NCBI RefSeq assembly: GCF_029024465.1
Contig: NZ_CP118950.1
Location: 62,001-126,000 of the forward strand
Length of the DNA stretch: 64,000 nucleotides
Direction of reading: 5' to 3'
Source: Lactococcus garvieae subsp. garvieae
Lineage (GTDB): Bacteria; Bacillota; Bacilli; Lactobacillales; Streptococcaceae
Positions 54,937 through 63,603 of this stretch are shown here, one piece after another; within the stretch, counting starts at the first letter, position 1, and each line of letters opens with the position of its first letter. Below the pieces are notes generated by a model. The model was not told the origin of the DNA and did not search any database. It saw only the letters and a list, made by a program, of their open reading frames with translations. The translations under genes and the position numbers were made by a program.

Positions 54937-55908
54937 ATGGAAAACAAAGTTTCAGTCGTTGTTACTTGTTATAACCACGAAGAATATATTGAAGGATGCT
55001 TGCGCAGTATTTTTAAGCAAACATATAAGAATATAGAGCTTTTAGTTTTTGATGATGGTTCGACTGATGACTCAGGGCAAATTATTGAAAAAGTGCTAAA
55101 GGACAGTCCTTTTTTAGGTGAAACTTATTATTTCTCATCTAAAAATAGAGGCGTTATCTCAGTACGTAATGATGCTTTATCTAAAATAAAGGGGGAGTTT
55201 CTCCTTTTTGTTGATAGTGATAACTTTATTGATCCCGAGCACATTGAATGGCTGCACCATTCTTTGACAAAAGAAGGTGCAGATATTGCATATTGTCAAT
55301 TATGGGACTTTGTGCATGGTAGAAATGTCCTAAGAGATGACTTAGAATACAGTCTATCTAAAGAGTTAACAGGCAATCTTATAGATGCTTCTTCGCTGGT
55401 ACGCACTTCTAAAATATCTGGTTTAAAATTTGATGATGCTCTAAATGATAAAGCTTTAGAAGATTATGATTTTTGGCTATCTATGATTTTGCTTAAGGAA
55501 GCAAAATCGATTTTTGTGAAAGAAACGAAGTTAAATTACCGGGTTTTAGATACTTCTAGAACAGAGCGAGGAAATTGGAATAAATATTATCAGTCGTATT
55601 TTTATATTTTGGATAAGTATGTGGACTTGATTCCTAGAGAAATCATTCAAGCCTTAAAAAATAATATAAAGATTTGGCTGAAAGGTTATGAAGATTTAGA
55701 GAAAAAAACCAGTGAGCAGGATGCTGCGATTCGTGAAAAAGATAAACACATTGAAAACTTCCAAAAAGAAGTAGCTCTACTCAAAGAGAAGCTTAACCAT
55801 CAGGAGAATAAGTTAGCTGAAAAAACCGAGCTTATACGGGCTTTCGAAAAGTCTTTCTTCTACAAACTTTATAAAAAAAGACTAAAAGTAAAAGATATTA
55901 AGGGGTAA
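54937..55908 (+). CDS. GT2 glycosyltransferase with C-terminal coiled coil, RgpE-like
   Basis: A 323-aa GT2 enzyme: 'SVVVTCYNHEEYIEGCLRSIFKQTYKNIELLVFDDGSTDDS', 'NRGVISVRNDALSKIKGEFLLFVDSDNFID'. The last 80 residues are a Lys/Glu-rich coiled coil (EKKTSEQDAAIREKDKHIEN...). By position between the rgpCD transporter and rgpF it corresponds to rgpE, which decorates or extends the rhamnan. Strong AAGGAG before ATG. The donor sugar is unknown. Confidence 0.85.
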   Translation: MENKVSVVVTCYNHEEYIEGCLRSIFKQTYKNIELLVFDDGSTDDSGQIIEKVLKDSPFLGETYYFSSKNRGVISVRNDALSKIKGEFLLFVDSDNFIDPEHIEWLHHSLTKEGADIAYCQLWDFVHGRNVLRDDLEYSLSKELTGNLIDASSLVRTSKISGLKFDDALNDKALEDYDFWLSMILLKEAKSIFVKETKLNYRVLDTSRTERGNWNKYYQSYFYILDKYVDLIPREIIQALKNNIKIWLKGYEDLEKKTSEQDAAIREKDKHIENFQKEVALLKEKLNHQENKLAEKTELIRAFEKSFFYKLYKKRLKVKDIKG

Positions 55909-55911
55909 AAA

Positions 55912-57669
55912 ATGAAGCGTCTGCTGTTATACGTTCATTACAATAAATATAATCAAATTAGCGACCATGTTCTTTATCAGTTGAGACAGATGAAACCATT
56001 GTTTGAAAAAGTAGTATTTATTTCAAACAGTCAGCTTTCAATTGAAGGACAGGCCAAGTTGACAGGTTTGATAGATGATTTTATTCAAAGAGAAAATAAA
56101 GGCTTTGATTTTGGTGCTTGGCGTGATGGAATGGCGCACATTGGCTTTGAACAGCTAAAGGAATACGACTCCGTAACGATTATGAATGATACTTGTTTTG
56201 GACCTTTATATGATATGGAGCCTTATTATGCTGAATATGAAGCGCGTGAGGTTGATATTTGGGGGATAACGAATCACAGGGCCTACCAAGAATCAAAAAA
56301 TCATGGTTTTGCGGAACACATCCAATCCTATTATAAGGTTTTCAGTCATAAAGTTATTTCTTCAGAAGTCTTTCAAAACTTTTGGAAAAATATTGAAGAC
56401 TTTGAAAATGTACAAGATGTTATTGACCACTATGAAATACGTTCAACCACGGTCTTTATAGAAGCTGGTTTTAAATATGAAACTATTCTTGACACACGCG
56501 AGCTTGATGATTCACGTCTTTTGCATCCAGATTTTTCATATTACGCACCAGATGTCATCTTGCGTGAAAAAGTCCCCTTTTTGAAGGTGAAAGCTTTTCA
56601 GAGCAACGAAAGTGCAGGAATTGCTAAGTTCATGTTGGATTATGTGGGAGAAAACACTGATTATCCGAAAGAGCTGATTGTTGAACACCTTTCCAGTGTG
56701 GACTATCCAGATGCCAATTATCTCCTGGCTGAAAAATATCTTGGTGTTGCGCAAAATCAAATCATCACTAAGAAAATTGCAGTGCACCTCCATGTGTTCT
56801 ATCCAGAATTATTGGAAGAATTCATGGCTGCTTTTGCTAAGTTCCACTTTGATTACAGTCTCTACTTAACGACCAATACCGAGGAAAAAGAGCAGATTAT
56901 CCAAAAATATTTGGCAGAACATCAGATTCAAGCTGAGCTTGTACGTACGGCAAATTATGGTCGAGACGTGATGCCCTTCTTAGCTTTAAAGGAAAAATTA
57001 CGCCAGTATGATGTTGTTGGTCACTTCCATACCAAACGTTCATTAGAAGCCTCTTTCTTTGCTGGGGAATCATGGCGGACAGAGCTAATTGATATGCTGA
57101 TTAAGCCGGCTGATAATATTATGCGTAATTTTGAAGAGAGTGACAAGCTTGGAATTGTCATTGCTGATATTCCATCATTTTTCCGCTTCAACCGCGTCGT
57201 TGATGCAGACAATGAAAATAAAAAAATTGCGCCCATTATGAACGATATTTGGAAACGAATGAAAATGCGTAAAAAAGCGAATTTTCATGATTTTAGAACT
57301 TTCACCATGAGTTATGGGACCTATTTCTGGGCCAAAACAGAAGTTCTAGAACCATTATTCGATTTAGAAATTATGCAAAGGGAAGTTCCAAAAGAACCCC
57401 TGCCACAAAATACAATTCTACATGCCATTGAACGGATTTTGATTTATTTGGCTTGGGATAAAGATTTAGATTTCAGAGTTAGTAAATCCAGCCAAGAATT
57501 ATCACCCTTTATTGATGCCCGAACCTTCAATCAACGTTTTGGCATCACAGAGGAAAATGCTAAGGACATCCGGCTGACTTTCGTATTAAAATTAGCAGTC
57601 AAAAAAACCTTACGCCTAATAAAATACAGAACCTATAAACTTTTGGGCAAGGATACAACACACATATAA
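55912..57669 (+). CDS. rgpF: Rhamnan synthesis protein RgpF
   Basis: A 585-aa protein of the RgpF family, two glycosyltransferase-like halves. 'LLLYVHYNKYNQISDHVLYQL', 'ISNSQLSIEGQAKL', 'RENKGFDFGAWRDGM' in the first, and 'IAVHLHVFYPELLEEF', 'TANYGRDVMPFLAL', 'GHFHTKRS' in the second. In streptococci RgpF transfers rhamnose to extend the polyrhamnose. Starts 3 nt after the preceding stop. Confidence 0.95.
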   Translation: MKRLLLYVHYNKYNQISDHVLYQLRQMKPLFEKVVFISNSQLSIEGQAKLTGLIDDFIQRENKGFDFGAWRDGMAHIGFEQLKEYDSVTIMNDTCFGPLYDMEPYYAEYEAREVDIWGITNHRAYQESKNHGFAEHIQSYYKVFSHKVISSEVFQNFWKNIEDFENVQDVIDHYEIRSTTVFIEAGFKYETILDTRELDDSRLLHPDFSYYAPDVILREKVPFLKVKAFQSNESAGIAKFMLDYVGENTDYPKELIVEHLSSVDYPDANYLLAEKYLGVAQNQIITKKIAVHLHVFYPELLEEFMAAFAKFHFDYSLYLTTNTEEKEQIIQKYLAEHQIQAELVRTANYGRDVMPFLALKEKLRQYDVVGHFHTKRSLEASFFAGESWRTELIDMLIKPADNIMRNFEESDKLGIVIADIPSFFRFNRVVDADNENKKIAPIMNDIWKRMKMRKKANFHDFRTFTMSYGTYFWAKTEVLEPLFDLEIMQREVPKEPLPQNTILHAIERILIYLAWDKDLDFRVSKSSQELSPFIDARTFNQRFGITEENAKDIRLTFVLKLAVKKTLRLIKYRTYKLLGKDTTHI

Positions 57670-57681
57670 ATTAGAGGATCT

Positions 57682-59130
57682 ATGGATACAATAAAACTAC
57701 CAAACAAAAAATACAAGATTGAAACTTTATTTTTAAGTTTGGCTCTTGTTTTTGGCCTGCTGACGGTTTTTGTGCAGCCTATCTTTGCTGCGCCGGATGA
57801 ATTTACGCACTTTAAACATGCTTACAGTATATTTCATGATGATACAGATGGATTATTTGCTGAGGTGGGACGCTTAACCGTCCCGATCCCTTACGAAGGA
57901 CCAGCACTCAACGAGAATGCTCTGAATAGCCCAGATAGCAGTTTTGTGTTTGAGTCAGCATACAAAGACGGCAGCTTTCTACAGAAGTATTTTGTAGATC
58001 AAGTCCCTAGTCAGGGATATCTGGGCCTAAATTTGAGCTTTTCAAATCTGCAGTGGCTCCCACAAGCGATAGGTATCCTTATCGGTAGCTGGTTGCATGC
58101 GAGTTTTGGAGTGATGATTATTCTAGGGCGCCTGCTTAATTTTTTAGTTTATCTTTTTGCTCTTTATTTTGCAATTAAGAAAGCCAAATTTGGAAAGTGG
58201 CTTATGGCAGCAGTCGCGCTACTTCCAATTAGCATTCAGCAAGCTGCATCTTTGTCTTATGATGTGCTTTATTATGTGTCTGTTTTTGTCTGCTTCTCGC
58301 TGATGACAAATCTATGGACCCGTAAAGAACAGCTTACCTCTCGACATTACCTTTATCTAGGTTTGACCGCATTACTTTTGTTTATTCCCAAGTCAGCAGT
58401 GTTGGTATTAGGTGTCTACTTTGTGACCTTGCCTACCCGACTTTTTGGCCAGAATAAGTTGACTAAAATAATAGACAATTTCTGGACTTTTTGGGCAAAA
58501 CATAAAAAACTTGCTCTATTAGCTATCCTGATATTTTTCTATGCCTTATTTGTTTATGAATTTCGTCAGGCTGGCGGCGCTATTCGTGGATTCCAAATCA
58601 TGTTTAATACTTTCTTTAGGCCCGATTTCTATAATAATATGGATAGTATTTTAGTGAGTGGTATGATTGGCAATTTTGGTCAGATGACTTACCGTCTGCC
58701 TGCTTGGTTGGTTGTGATTAACTTTGTGTTCTTGTTCTTACTGGGGGTAAGTGAGAAAGAGGTGCCCTTGGATAAACGTATATCTGTCTCAAGCGGGATT
58801 TCTTTCATTTTAGTTATTCTGATGACAGCCATTATGATGTATATGGGTTGGACATTGATCCGCTTAAATATCGCAGGGGCTTTGATTAGTTTGGGGAATC
58901 AAGGGCGTTATTATACACCGTTCCTTATTATATTGACCCCTTTAGCTTTAAGTTTAAAAAAATATATTAAAGTTGATATGACTGAAGCGATTAAAATCAA
59001 GGTTTTTAAATATATTACGGTGTTTAATCTTATATACTTCATATTGTTGACAGTTTTATTCTATTATGCAGCAGATCGAGGAGCAAATTTATTACCTGAT
59101 TTAATTGCGTGGTTAAAAAATCTGATTTGA
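57682..59130 (+). CDS. DUF2142 membrane protein, putative GT-C glycosyltransferase
   Basis: A 482-aa polytopic protein (about eleven to twelve membrane segments): 'FGLLTVFVQPIFAAPDEFTHFKHAYSIF' with an acidic residue in the first outer loop, 'PISIQQAASLSYDVLYYVSV', and 'GNQGRYYTPFLIILTPLALSLKKYI'. These are the DUF2142/GT-C landmarks. Streptococcal GacL and similar proteins transfer sugars from lipid carriers to the rhamnan on the outer side. It is the intact paralogue of the disrupted gene at 53515. TAGAGGATC precedes the ATG. Confidence 0.85.
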   Translation: MDTIKLPNKKYKIETLFLSLALVFGLLTVFVQPIFAAPDEFTHFKHAYSIFHDDTDGLFAEVGRLTVPIPYEGPALNENALNSPDSSFVFESAYKDGSFLQKYFVDQVPSQGYLGLNLSFSNLQWLPQAIGILIGSWLHASFGVMIILGRLLNFLVYLFALYFAIKKAKFGKWLMAAVALLPISIQQAASLSYDVLYYVSVFVCFSLMTNLWTRKEQLTSRHYLYLGLTALLLFIPKSAVLVLGVYFVTLPTRLFGQNKLTKIIDNFWTFWAKHKKLALLAILIFFYALFVYEFRQAGGAIRGFQIMFNTFFRPDFYNNMDSILVSGMIGNFGQMTYRLPAWLVVINFVFLFLLGVSEKEVPLDKRISVSSGISFILVILMTAIMMYMGWTLIRLNIAGALISLGNQGRYYTPFLIILTPLALSLKKYIKVDMTEAIKIKVFKYITVFNLIYFILLTVLFYYAADRGANLLPDLIAWLKNLI

Positions 59131-59157
59131 GGGAAATACAAACGGGGAAAACTTAGT

Positions 59158-59186
59158 TTGTTTTTCATTGGGATATAAGATATAAT
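59158..59186 (+). promoter_or_regulatory. Internal promoter before the GacI-like gene
   Basis: TTGTTT, 17-bp spacer, TATAAT. It follows the DUF2142 gene and could drive the side-chain module separately. Confidence 0.6.
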
Positions 59187-59226
59187 GGTTAAGATGTAAG
59201 TTGTGAAAGTATTGTAAGGAATTAAA

Positions 59227-59964
59227 ATGAAGGAAAAAACGGAACAGAAGATATTACTAATTATTCCTGCCTATAATGAATCTGAAGGTATCGTTGATGT
59301 GATAAAAACAGTTGATCATTATCGAGCAAACTGCAGGTATCATTTGGATTACGTGGTAATTAATGACGGCTCAACAGATAATGAGGAAGAGGTACTGCGG
59401 GTACATAATATTAATCACGTGGAACTAATTCAAAATTTGGGGATTGGAGGAGCTGTGCAAACGGGGTATATCTATGCTTTAAAAAATAACTATGATATTG
59501 CTGTGCAATATGATGGGGATGGGCAGCATGATATTGAATCCTTACCCAATCTGATTGAACCGATTTTGGATGATGAAGCAGACTTTACAGTTGGTTCACG
59601 TTTCTTGAATGAAAGTAATTCGGAATTTAAATCATCAAAGACACGTCAATTAGGAATAAAAATTCTTTCTTCATTGATTTACTCCACTTCAAAATTTAAA
59701 ATTAAAGATGTAACCAGTGGTTATCGCGCTGGTAATCGAAAGGTCATTACGCAATTTACAAAACGTTATCCGAGGCAATATCCAGAACCAGAGAGTTATA
59801 TGCATCTTTTTGCGAAAAATATTCGCGTTAAAGAAGTCGGTGTGCGTATGTTTGAACGTACCACTGGAGTGTCAAGTATTAATCTAATCAAAGGCATAAA
59901 CTATATGGTGAGTGTCTCACTTGCTGTTTTAGTGTCGTCCTTGATTGGGAAGGAGAAAGAGTGA
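59227..59964 (+). CDS. Polyprenyl-phosphate glycosyltransferase, GacI-like (GT2)
   Basis: A 245-aa DPM1-type GT2 enzyme: 'ILLIIPAYNESEGIVDVIKTV', 'YVVINDGSTDNEEEVL', 'LGIGGAVQTGYIYALKNNYDIAVQYDGDGQHDIESLPNLI' with the DxD metal site, 'VGSRFLNESNSEFK', 'DVTSGYRAGNRKVI'. It lacks transmembrane segments at its C-terminus apart from a weak one. GacI in group A streptococcus makes lipid-linked GlcNAc with the help of GacJ. The gene overlaps the DUF2304 gene (GacJ-like), strengthening the match. Confidence 0.88.
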   Translation: MKEKTEQKILLIIPAYNESEGIVDVIKTVDHYRANCRYHLDYVVINDGSTDNEEEVLRVHNINHVELIQNLGIGGAVQTGYIYALKNNYDIAVQYDGDGQHDIESLPNLIEPILDDEADFTVGSRFLNESNSEFKSSKTRQLGIKILSSLIYSTSKFKIKDVTSGYRAGNRKVITQFTKRYPRQYPEPESYMHLFAKNIRVKEVGVRMFERTTGVSSINLIKGINYMVSVSLAVLVSSLIGKEKE

Positions 59965-60317
59965 TGCCGATTCAATTAAGGATATTAGCTGTTGTTTTAT
60001 CAGTTATCTTTTTCGTTTATGTTATCCAATTGATTAAAAAAGACAAAGCAGAAATAAGGCACATGCTCAAATGGTTTATTTTGGCACTTATTATTTTATT
60101 TGGTGCACTTTTCCCAAATATTGGCAGCAGAGTAGCGCATGTTTTAGGGATTAGTACGCTGACCTCTTTGGCCTTATTTATATTGGTAGGCTTACTACTC
60201 CTTATCTCTTTGAAGTATCAAATGTCGCTGATTTCTGCGGAAAAGCAGATTAAAAATTTGGTTCAAGAAGTTTCACTTTTGAAGAAAAAAGTGGAAGAGG
60301 ATAGGAAGAAAGACTAG
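59964..60317 (+). CDS. DUF2304 membrane protein, GacJ-like
   Basis: A 117-aa protein with three membrane segments and a Lys-rich coiled tail ('EVSLLKKKVEEDRKKD'). Its match to DUF2304 and position directly after the GT2 gene fit GacJ, which stimulates GacI. ATG 59964 overlaps the previous TGA (TGATG) with AAGGAG 8 nt upstream; an in-frame GTG at 59961 is less likely. Confidence 0.85.
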   Translation: MPIQLRILAVVLSVIFFVYVIQLIKKDKAEIRHMLKWFILALIILFGALFPNIGSRVAHVLGISTLTSLALFILVGLLLLISLKYQMSLISAEKQIKNLVQEVSLLKKKVEEDRKKD

Positions 60318-60355
60318 TATTCTAGTAAATTAAAAAGTTGCTTAAAGGATAGGAA

Positions 60356-61402
60356 ATGAATAAAACACTAACAATTACAGTACCAAGTTATAATACAGAG
60401 CAATACATCGATGAGTGTATGCCTTATTTGATTGACGAAAATATTATTGATGATATTGAAATTTTGGTAGTCAGTGATGGTTCCAAAGATAATACAGTAG
60501 CAGTGGCGACTAAGTGGCAGGAAAAATACCCTCAAGCTATTCGAGTAATCGAAAAAGAGAATGGAGGGCATGGGTCTACCATTAATCGTGGAATCCAAGA
60601 AGCAACAGGAAAATATTTCAAAGTTGTTGATGGTGATGATTGGGTTGTTACTGAGAATTTAGTAAAATTAGTAGAATTTCTGAAAGATAATGATGTGGAT
60701 TTAATTAATAATCCTTACTTTGAGCATGATGAAGTGACTAAAGTAGAAACTTTAATGATGGCATTGAACATCCCTGCTTTTCAGATTAACGATTATGCGA
60801 AAATTGTGGAAGAAATCAAAATTCCACCCATGCACACTGTCACTTACAAAACAGAAATTTTAAAAGAGAACCGTATTCATATTGATGAAAAAATGTTCTA
60901 TGTTGATGTGGAATATATTACTTTCCCTTTGCCCTTTATCAAAAGTCAAGTCTATCTTGATTTTCCAGTTTATGTTTATCGGGTAAATTCAGGCACTCAG
61001 AGCATGGCAATTGATAACATGGTAAAAAACCGTCAAATGCATTTGACCATGTTGAAACATGAATGGGATTTTATCAAAGCTTTACCAAAAACCACGCCTT
61101 CGTCAGTGAACAAAGTATTGCATCAAAGATTTTCAGAACTTATCTTGGCTCAATATGTAGTTAATTTGTCAATAGAAGATAAGTGGACTCGTAAAGCGGA
61201 GACAAATGAGTTCACGGACTTTTTAAAACAAGAACAAGTGGATGAAAATACAGAAATTTTAGGCATGAGTAAAAAGCTTATTAGGACCGGTGGAAAAATT
61301 ATTTTCCCAGCGGTTAAATTTCGTAAAATTGCCCAAAACAGTAAGTTATGGCGCGACCTAGAACGTGGAATTCTGAATCGTGTTAAGCGCATGAAAAAAT
61401 AA
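60356..61402 (+). CDS. GT2 glycosyltransferase
   Basis: A 348-aa GT2 enzyme: 'TITVPSYNTEQYIDECMPYLID', 'ILVVSDGSKDNTVAVA', 'ENGGHGSTINRGIQEATGKYFKVVDGDDWVV' with a GDD metal site, and C-terminal basic residues. No membrane segments. It probably adds a sugar to the polysaccharide repeat unit; donor and acceptor unknown. AAAGGAT precedes the ATG, 38 bp after the GacJ-like gene. Confidence 0.88.
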   Translation: MNKTLTITVPSYNTEQYIDECMPYLIDENIIDDIEILVVSDGSKDNTVAVATKWQEKYPQAIRVIEKENGGHGSTINRGIQEATGKYFKVVDGDDWVVTENLVKLVEFLKDNDVDLINNPYFEHDEVTKVETLMMALNIPAFQINDYAKIVEEIKIPPMHTVTYKTEILKENRIHIDEKMFYVDVEYITFPLPFIKSQVYLDFPVYVYRVNSGTQSMAIDNMVKNRQMHLTMLKHEWDFIKALPKTTPSSVNKVLHQRFSELILAQYVVNLSIEDKWTRKAETNEFTDFLKQEQVDENTEILGMSKKLIRTGGKIIFPAVKFRKIAQNSKLWRDLERGILNRVKRMKK

Positions 61403-61521
61403 ATATGAGAAGGTATAAGAGATAGAGAATGGTCCAATTTCATTAGAAAATGAGATGTTATATGTAAAACATACGGGATTGAACATTCATTTTATAAATT
61501 TGATATAAGAAAGAATAAATA

Positions 61522-62526
61522 ATGGATAAGTTAGTTACGGTCATCATTCCTTGCTACAACGCAGAAAAAAATATTGAAGCAACCATTCAAAGTGTGTTGG
61601 AGCAAACAATTGGTCCAGAAAAATTACATATTTTGCTGATTAATGATGGAAGTAGTGATGGCACTCAAGACAAACTTGAACAGCTTCAAACCGCTCACCC
61701 AGAAATTGTCACAGTCATCACACAAGCAAATCAAGGGGTAGCTAAAACTAGAACAAAAGGTATTTCAATGACTGAAACAGCTTACCTTACTTTTCTAGAT
61801 GCTGACGATATTTTAGAACCGTACTTCTTAGAAAATCTACTTTCAGTAGCAATTGAAGGTGATTTTGATGTTGTAAGTTCGGGGATTCAAAGAAAAAAAT
61901 ATTCCGGGGAAATCGTAAAAGAATTTAAAGTTAAAAAGCCAGATACAGAATGGGCTAAATGGATATTAATGAGTTCCTGTGCAAAAATTCACCGGACTCA
62001 ATTTTTGAAAGAACAGAATATTCACTTCCTGGATTCTTTATTTGGGGAAGATGCCTATTTTGTATTAAGTGAGATTATCAAGGGTGCTAAGTTTAAAGTG
62101 CTTGATTATATAGGTTATACTTGGATGCTTAATCCTGAGTCAATGACGAATACTCGCTATAATGGTATTAGTGAATATAACTCTAATCAAATCATGATAA
62201 TGTTAGAATCAATGATTGATTTAGGGGCTGATTGGGCAGATGATGATTTATTCAGTTACTTTATTTTGAAACAGGCAGTGAATAGATGCTTATCTCCTGG
62301 TAAAAATGCAACACCCGAGGAATTTATGCGCCACTATAAGCGAACCATAGCCTTACTTAAAGGAAAGTATCCCAAAACTCTCCGCAATTCTCTGGTTTTT
62401 CGTGGTCCAGAAGGCGAAGAAAAATTTGTTCGCTATGCCATCGCAATGTTTGTAATCATCCATCGATTAAAATTAATGCCCCTGTTCTCTAAAATTTATT
62501 GTAAAGGGAAAGAGAATACTAATTAA
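61522..62526 (+). CDS. GT2 glycosyltransferase
   Basis: A 334-aa GT2 enzyme: 'TVIIPCYNAEKNIEATIQSVLEQTIGPEKLHILLINDGSSDGTQDKL', 'NQGVAKTRTKGISMTETAYLTFLDADDILEP' with a DADD metal site. Soluble except for a weakly hydrophobic tail. It follows a 119-bp AT-rich gap that contains no recognisable gene. Likely part of the variable repeat-unit assembly; specificity unknown. Confidence 0.88.
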   Translation: MDKLVTVIIPCYNAEKNIEATIQSVLEQTIGPEKLHILLINDGSSDGTQDKLEQLQTAHPEIVTVITQANQGVAKTRTKGISMTETAYLTFLDADDILEPYFLENLLSVAIEGDFDVVSSGIQRKKYSGEIVKEFKVKKPDTEWAKWILMSSCAKIHRTQFLKEQNIHFLDSLFGEDAYFVLSEIIKGAKFKVLDYIGYTWMLNPESMTNTRYNGISEYNSNQIMIMLESMIDLGADWADDDLFSYFILKQAVNRCLSPGKNATPEEFMRHYKRTIALLKGKYPKTLRNSLVFRGPEGEEKFVRYAIAMFVIIHRLKLMPLFSKIYCKGKENTN

Positions 62527-62587
62527 TGGAGAAATTAATGAAAGATGGAATTTGTAGTAATCAGCTTTATAGTAATGGAGGTTTTGT

Positions 62588-63595
62588 TTGGAAAAAATAG
62601 ATATTGTAGTGTCATGGTTAGATGATAGTGACCCTAAATGGCAAGCAGATTTTAGTGAATATCGAAAAAAAGAAAACCTATCCATGTCAAAAAACTCAGC
62701 TAATAATGCCTCGCGTTTTAGAGATTATGACACTTTTCGGTATTGGTTTAGAGGAATTGAAAAAAATGCGCCTTGGATAAATAAAATATATCTGGTCACA
62801 TATGGACATAGTCCTGAATGGTTAAATCTTGAACACCCTAAGTTACAACTCATGAAACATGAAGATTTTATTCCAAAGGAATTTCTCCCAACCTTTTCAT
62901 CAGTTACTATTGCGATGAACCTTCATCGTATTCCTGGTTTGAGTGAAAATTTTGTGTATTTTAATGATGATATGTTTTTGATTAATCCAACAAAAACGAC
63001 AGATTTCTTTAAAGAGGGCATTCCATGCGATATGTTAACTTTGATTCCGTGCGCCACTTATGAAGAGCTAGATCACTTACATATTAATAATATGAATTTG
63101 ATTCATCGAAAATTTACCAAACAAGATATCTTGAAGAAAAATTTATGGAAGATGATCAACTTTAAAACGAGTTTGCCATATTTGGGGACGACCTTATTGC
63201 AACTTCCTTATCCAACCATCTCTTATATCATCCATTTTCATTTGGCTACACCGTTGAACAAATCAATGTATGAAAAATTATGGGAGGAATATCCACAAGA
63301 ATTTACTCAAGCTTCTACTTATAAATTTAGAAATATAAACGGCATAGACGATTGGTTTATTCGCTTATATTCTTTGTGTAGTGGTAATTTTGTTCCTAAA
63401 AATATGTATAAGTTTGGGCGCTTTTTTAAGCTCAATGTTCAATCAAATGTTGATAAAATAGTAAATTCAAAACTGAAATTAGTTTGTTTGAATGACAATG
63501 AAGCACTCGATGATGAGGAGCTGCAAGTAATTACTCAAAGGGTTAAAAAGGCTATGGAAATAAAATTTCCTCAAAAATCAAATTTTGAAAAGTAG
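62588..63595 (+). CDS. Stealth family sugar-phosphate transferase
   Basis: A 335-aa Stealth protein. CR1 is 'IDIVVSWLDDSDPKW'; CR2 contains 'WINKIYLVTYGHSPEWLNLEHPKLQLMKHEDFIP' and 'NLHRIPGLSENFVYFNDDMFLINP'; CR3/CR4 follow ('GIDDWFIRLYSLCSGNFVP'). Stealth enzymes move a hexose- or HexNAc-1-phosphate from a nucleotide sugar, giving phosphodiester-linked polysaccharides such as capsules and the lactococcal pellicle polysaccharide. Start is TTG at 62588 with GGAGG 6 nt upstream. A 24-codon ORF overlapping its start (ATG 62526) is probably noise. Confidence 0.9.
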   Translation: MEKIDIVVSWLDDSDPKWQADFSEYRKKENLSMSKNSANNASRFRDYDTFRYWFRGIEKNAPWINKIYLVTYGHSPEWLNLEHPKLQLMKHEDFIPKEFLPTFSSVTIAMNLHRIPGLSENFVYFNDDMFLINPTKTTDFFKEGIPCDMLTLIPCATYEELDHLHINNMNLIHRKFTKQDILKKNLWKMINFKTSLPYLGTTLLQLPYPTISYIIHFHLATPLNKSMYEKLWEEYPQEFTQASTYKFRNINGIDDWFIRLYSLCSGNFVPKNMYKFGRFFKLNVQSNVDKIVNSKLKLVCLNDNEALDDEELQVITQRVKKAMEIKFPQKSNFEK

Positions 63596-63603
63596 TAGGA
63601 AGT

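Noticed and set aside
62526-62600. 24-codon ORF overlapping the start of the Stealth gene
   Set aside because: No homology recognised, and the GGAGG inside it serves the TTG start of the Stealth gene.
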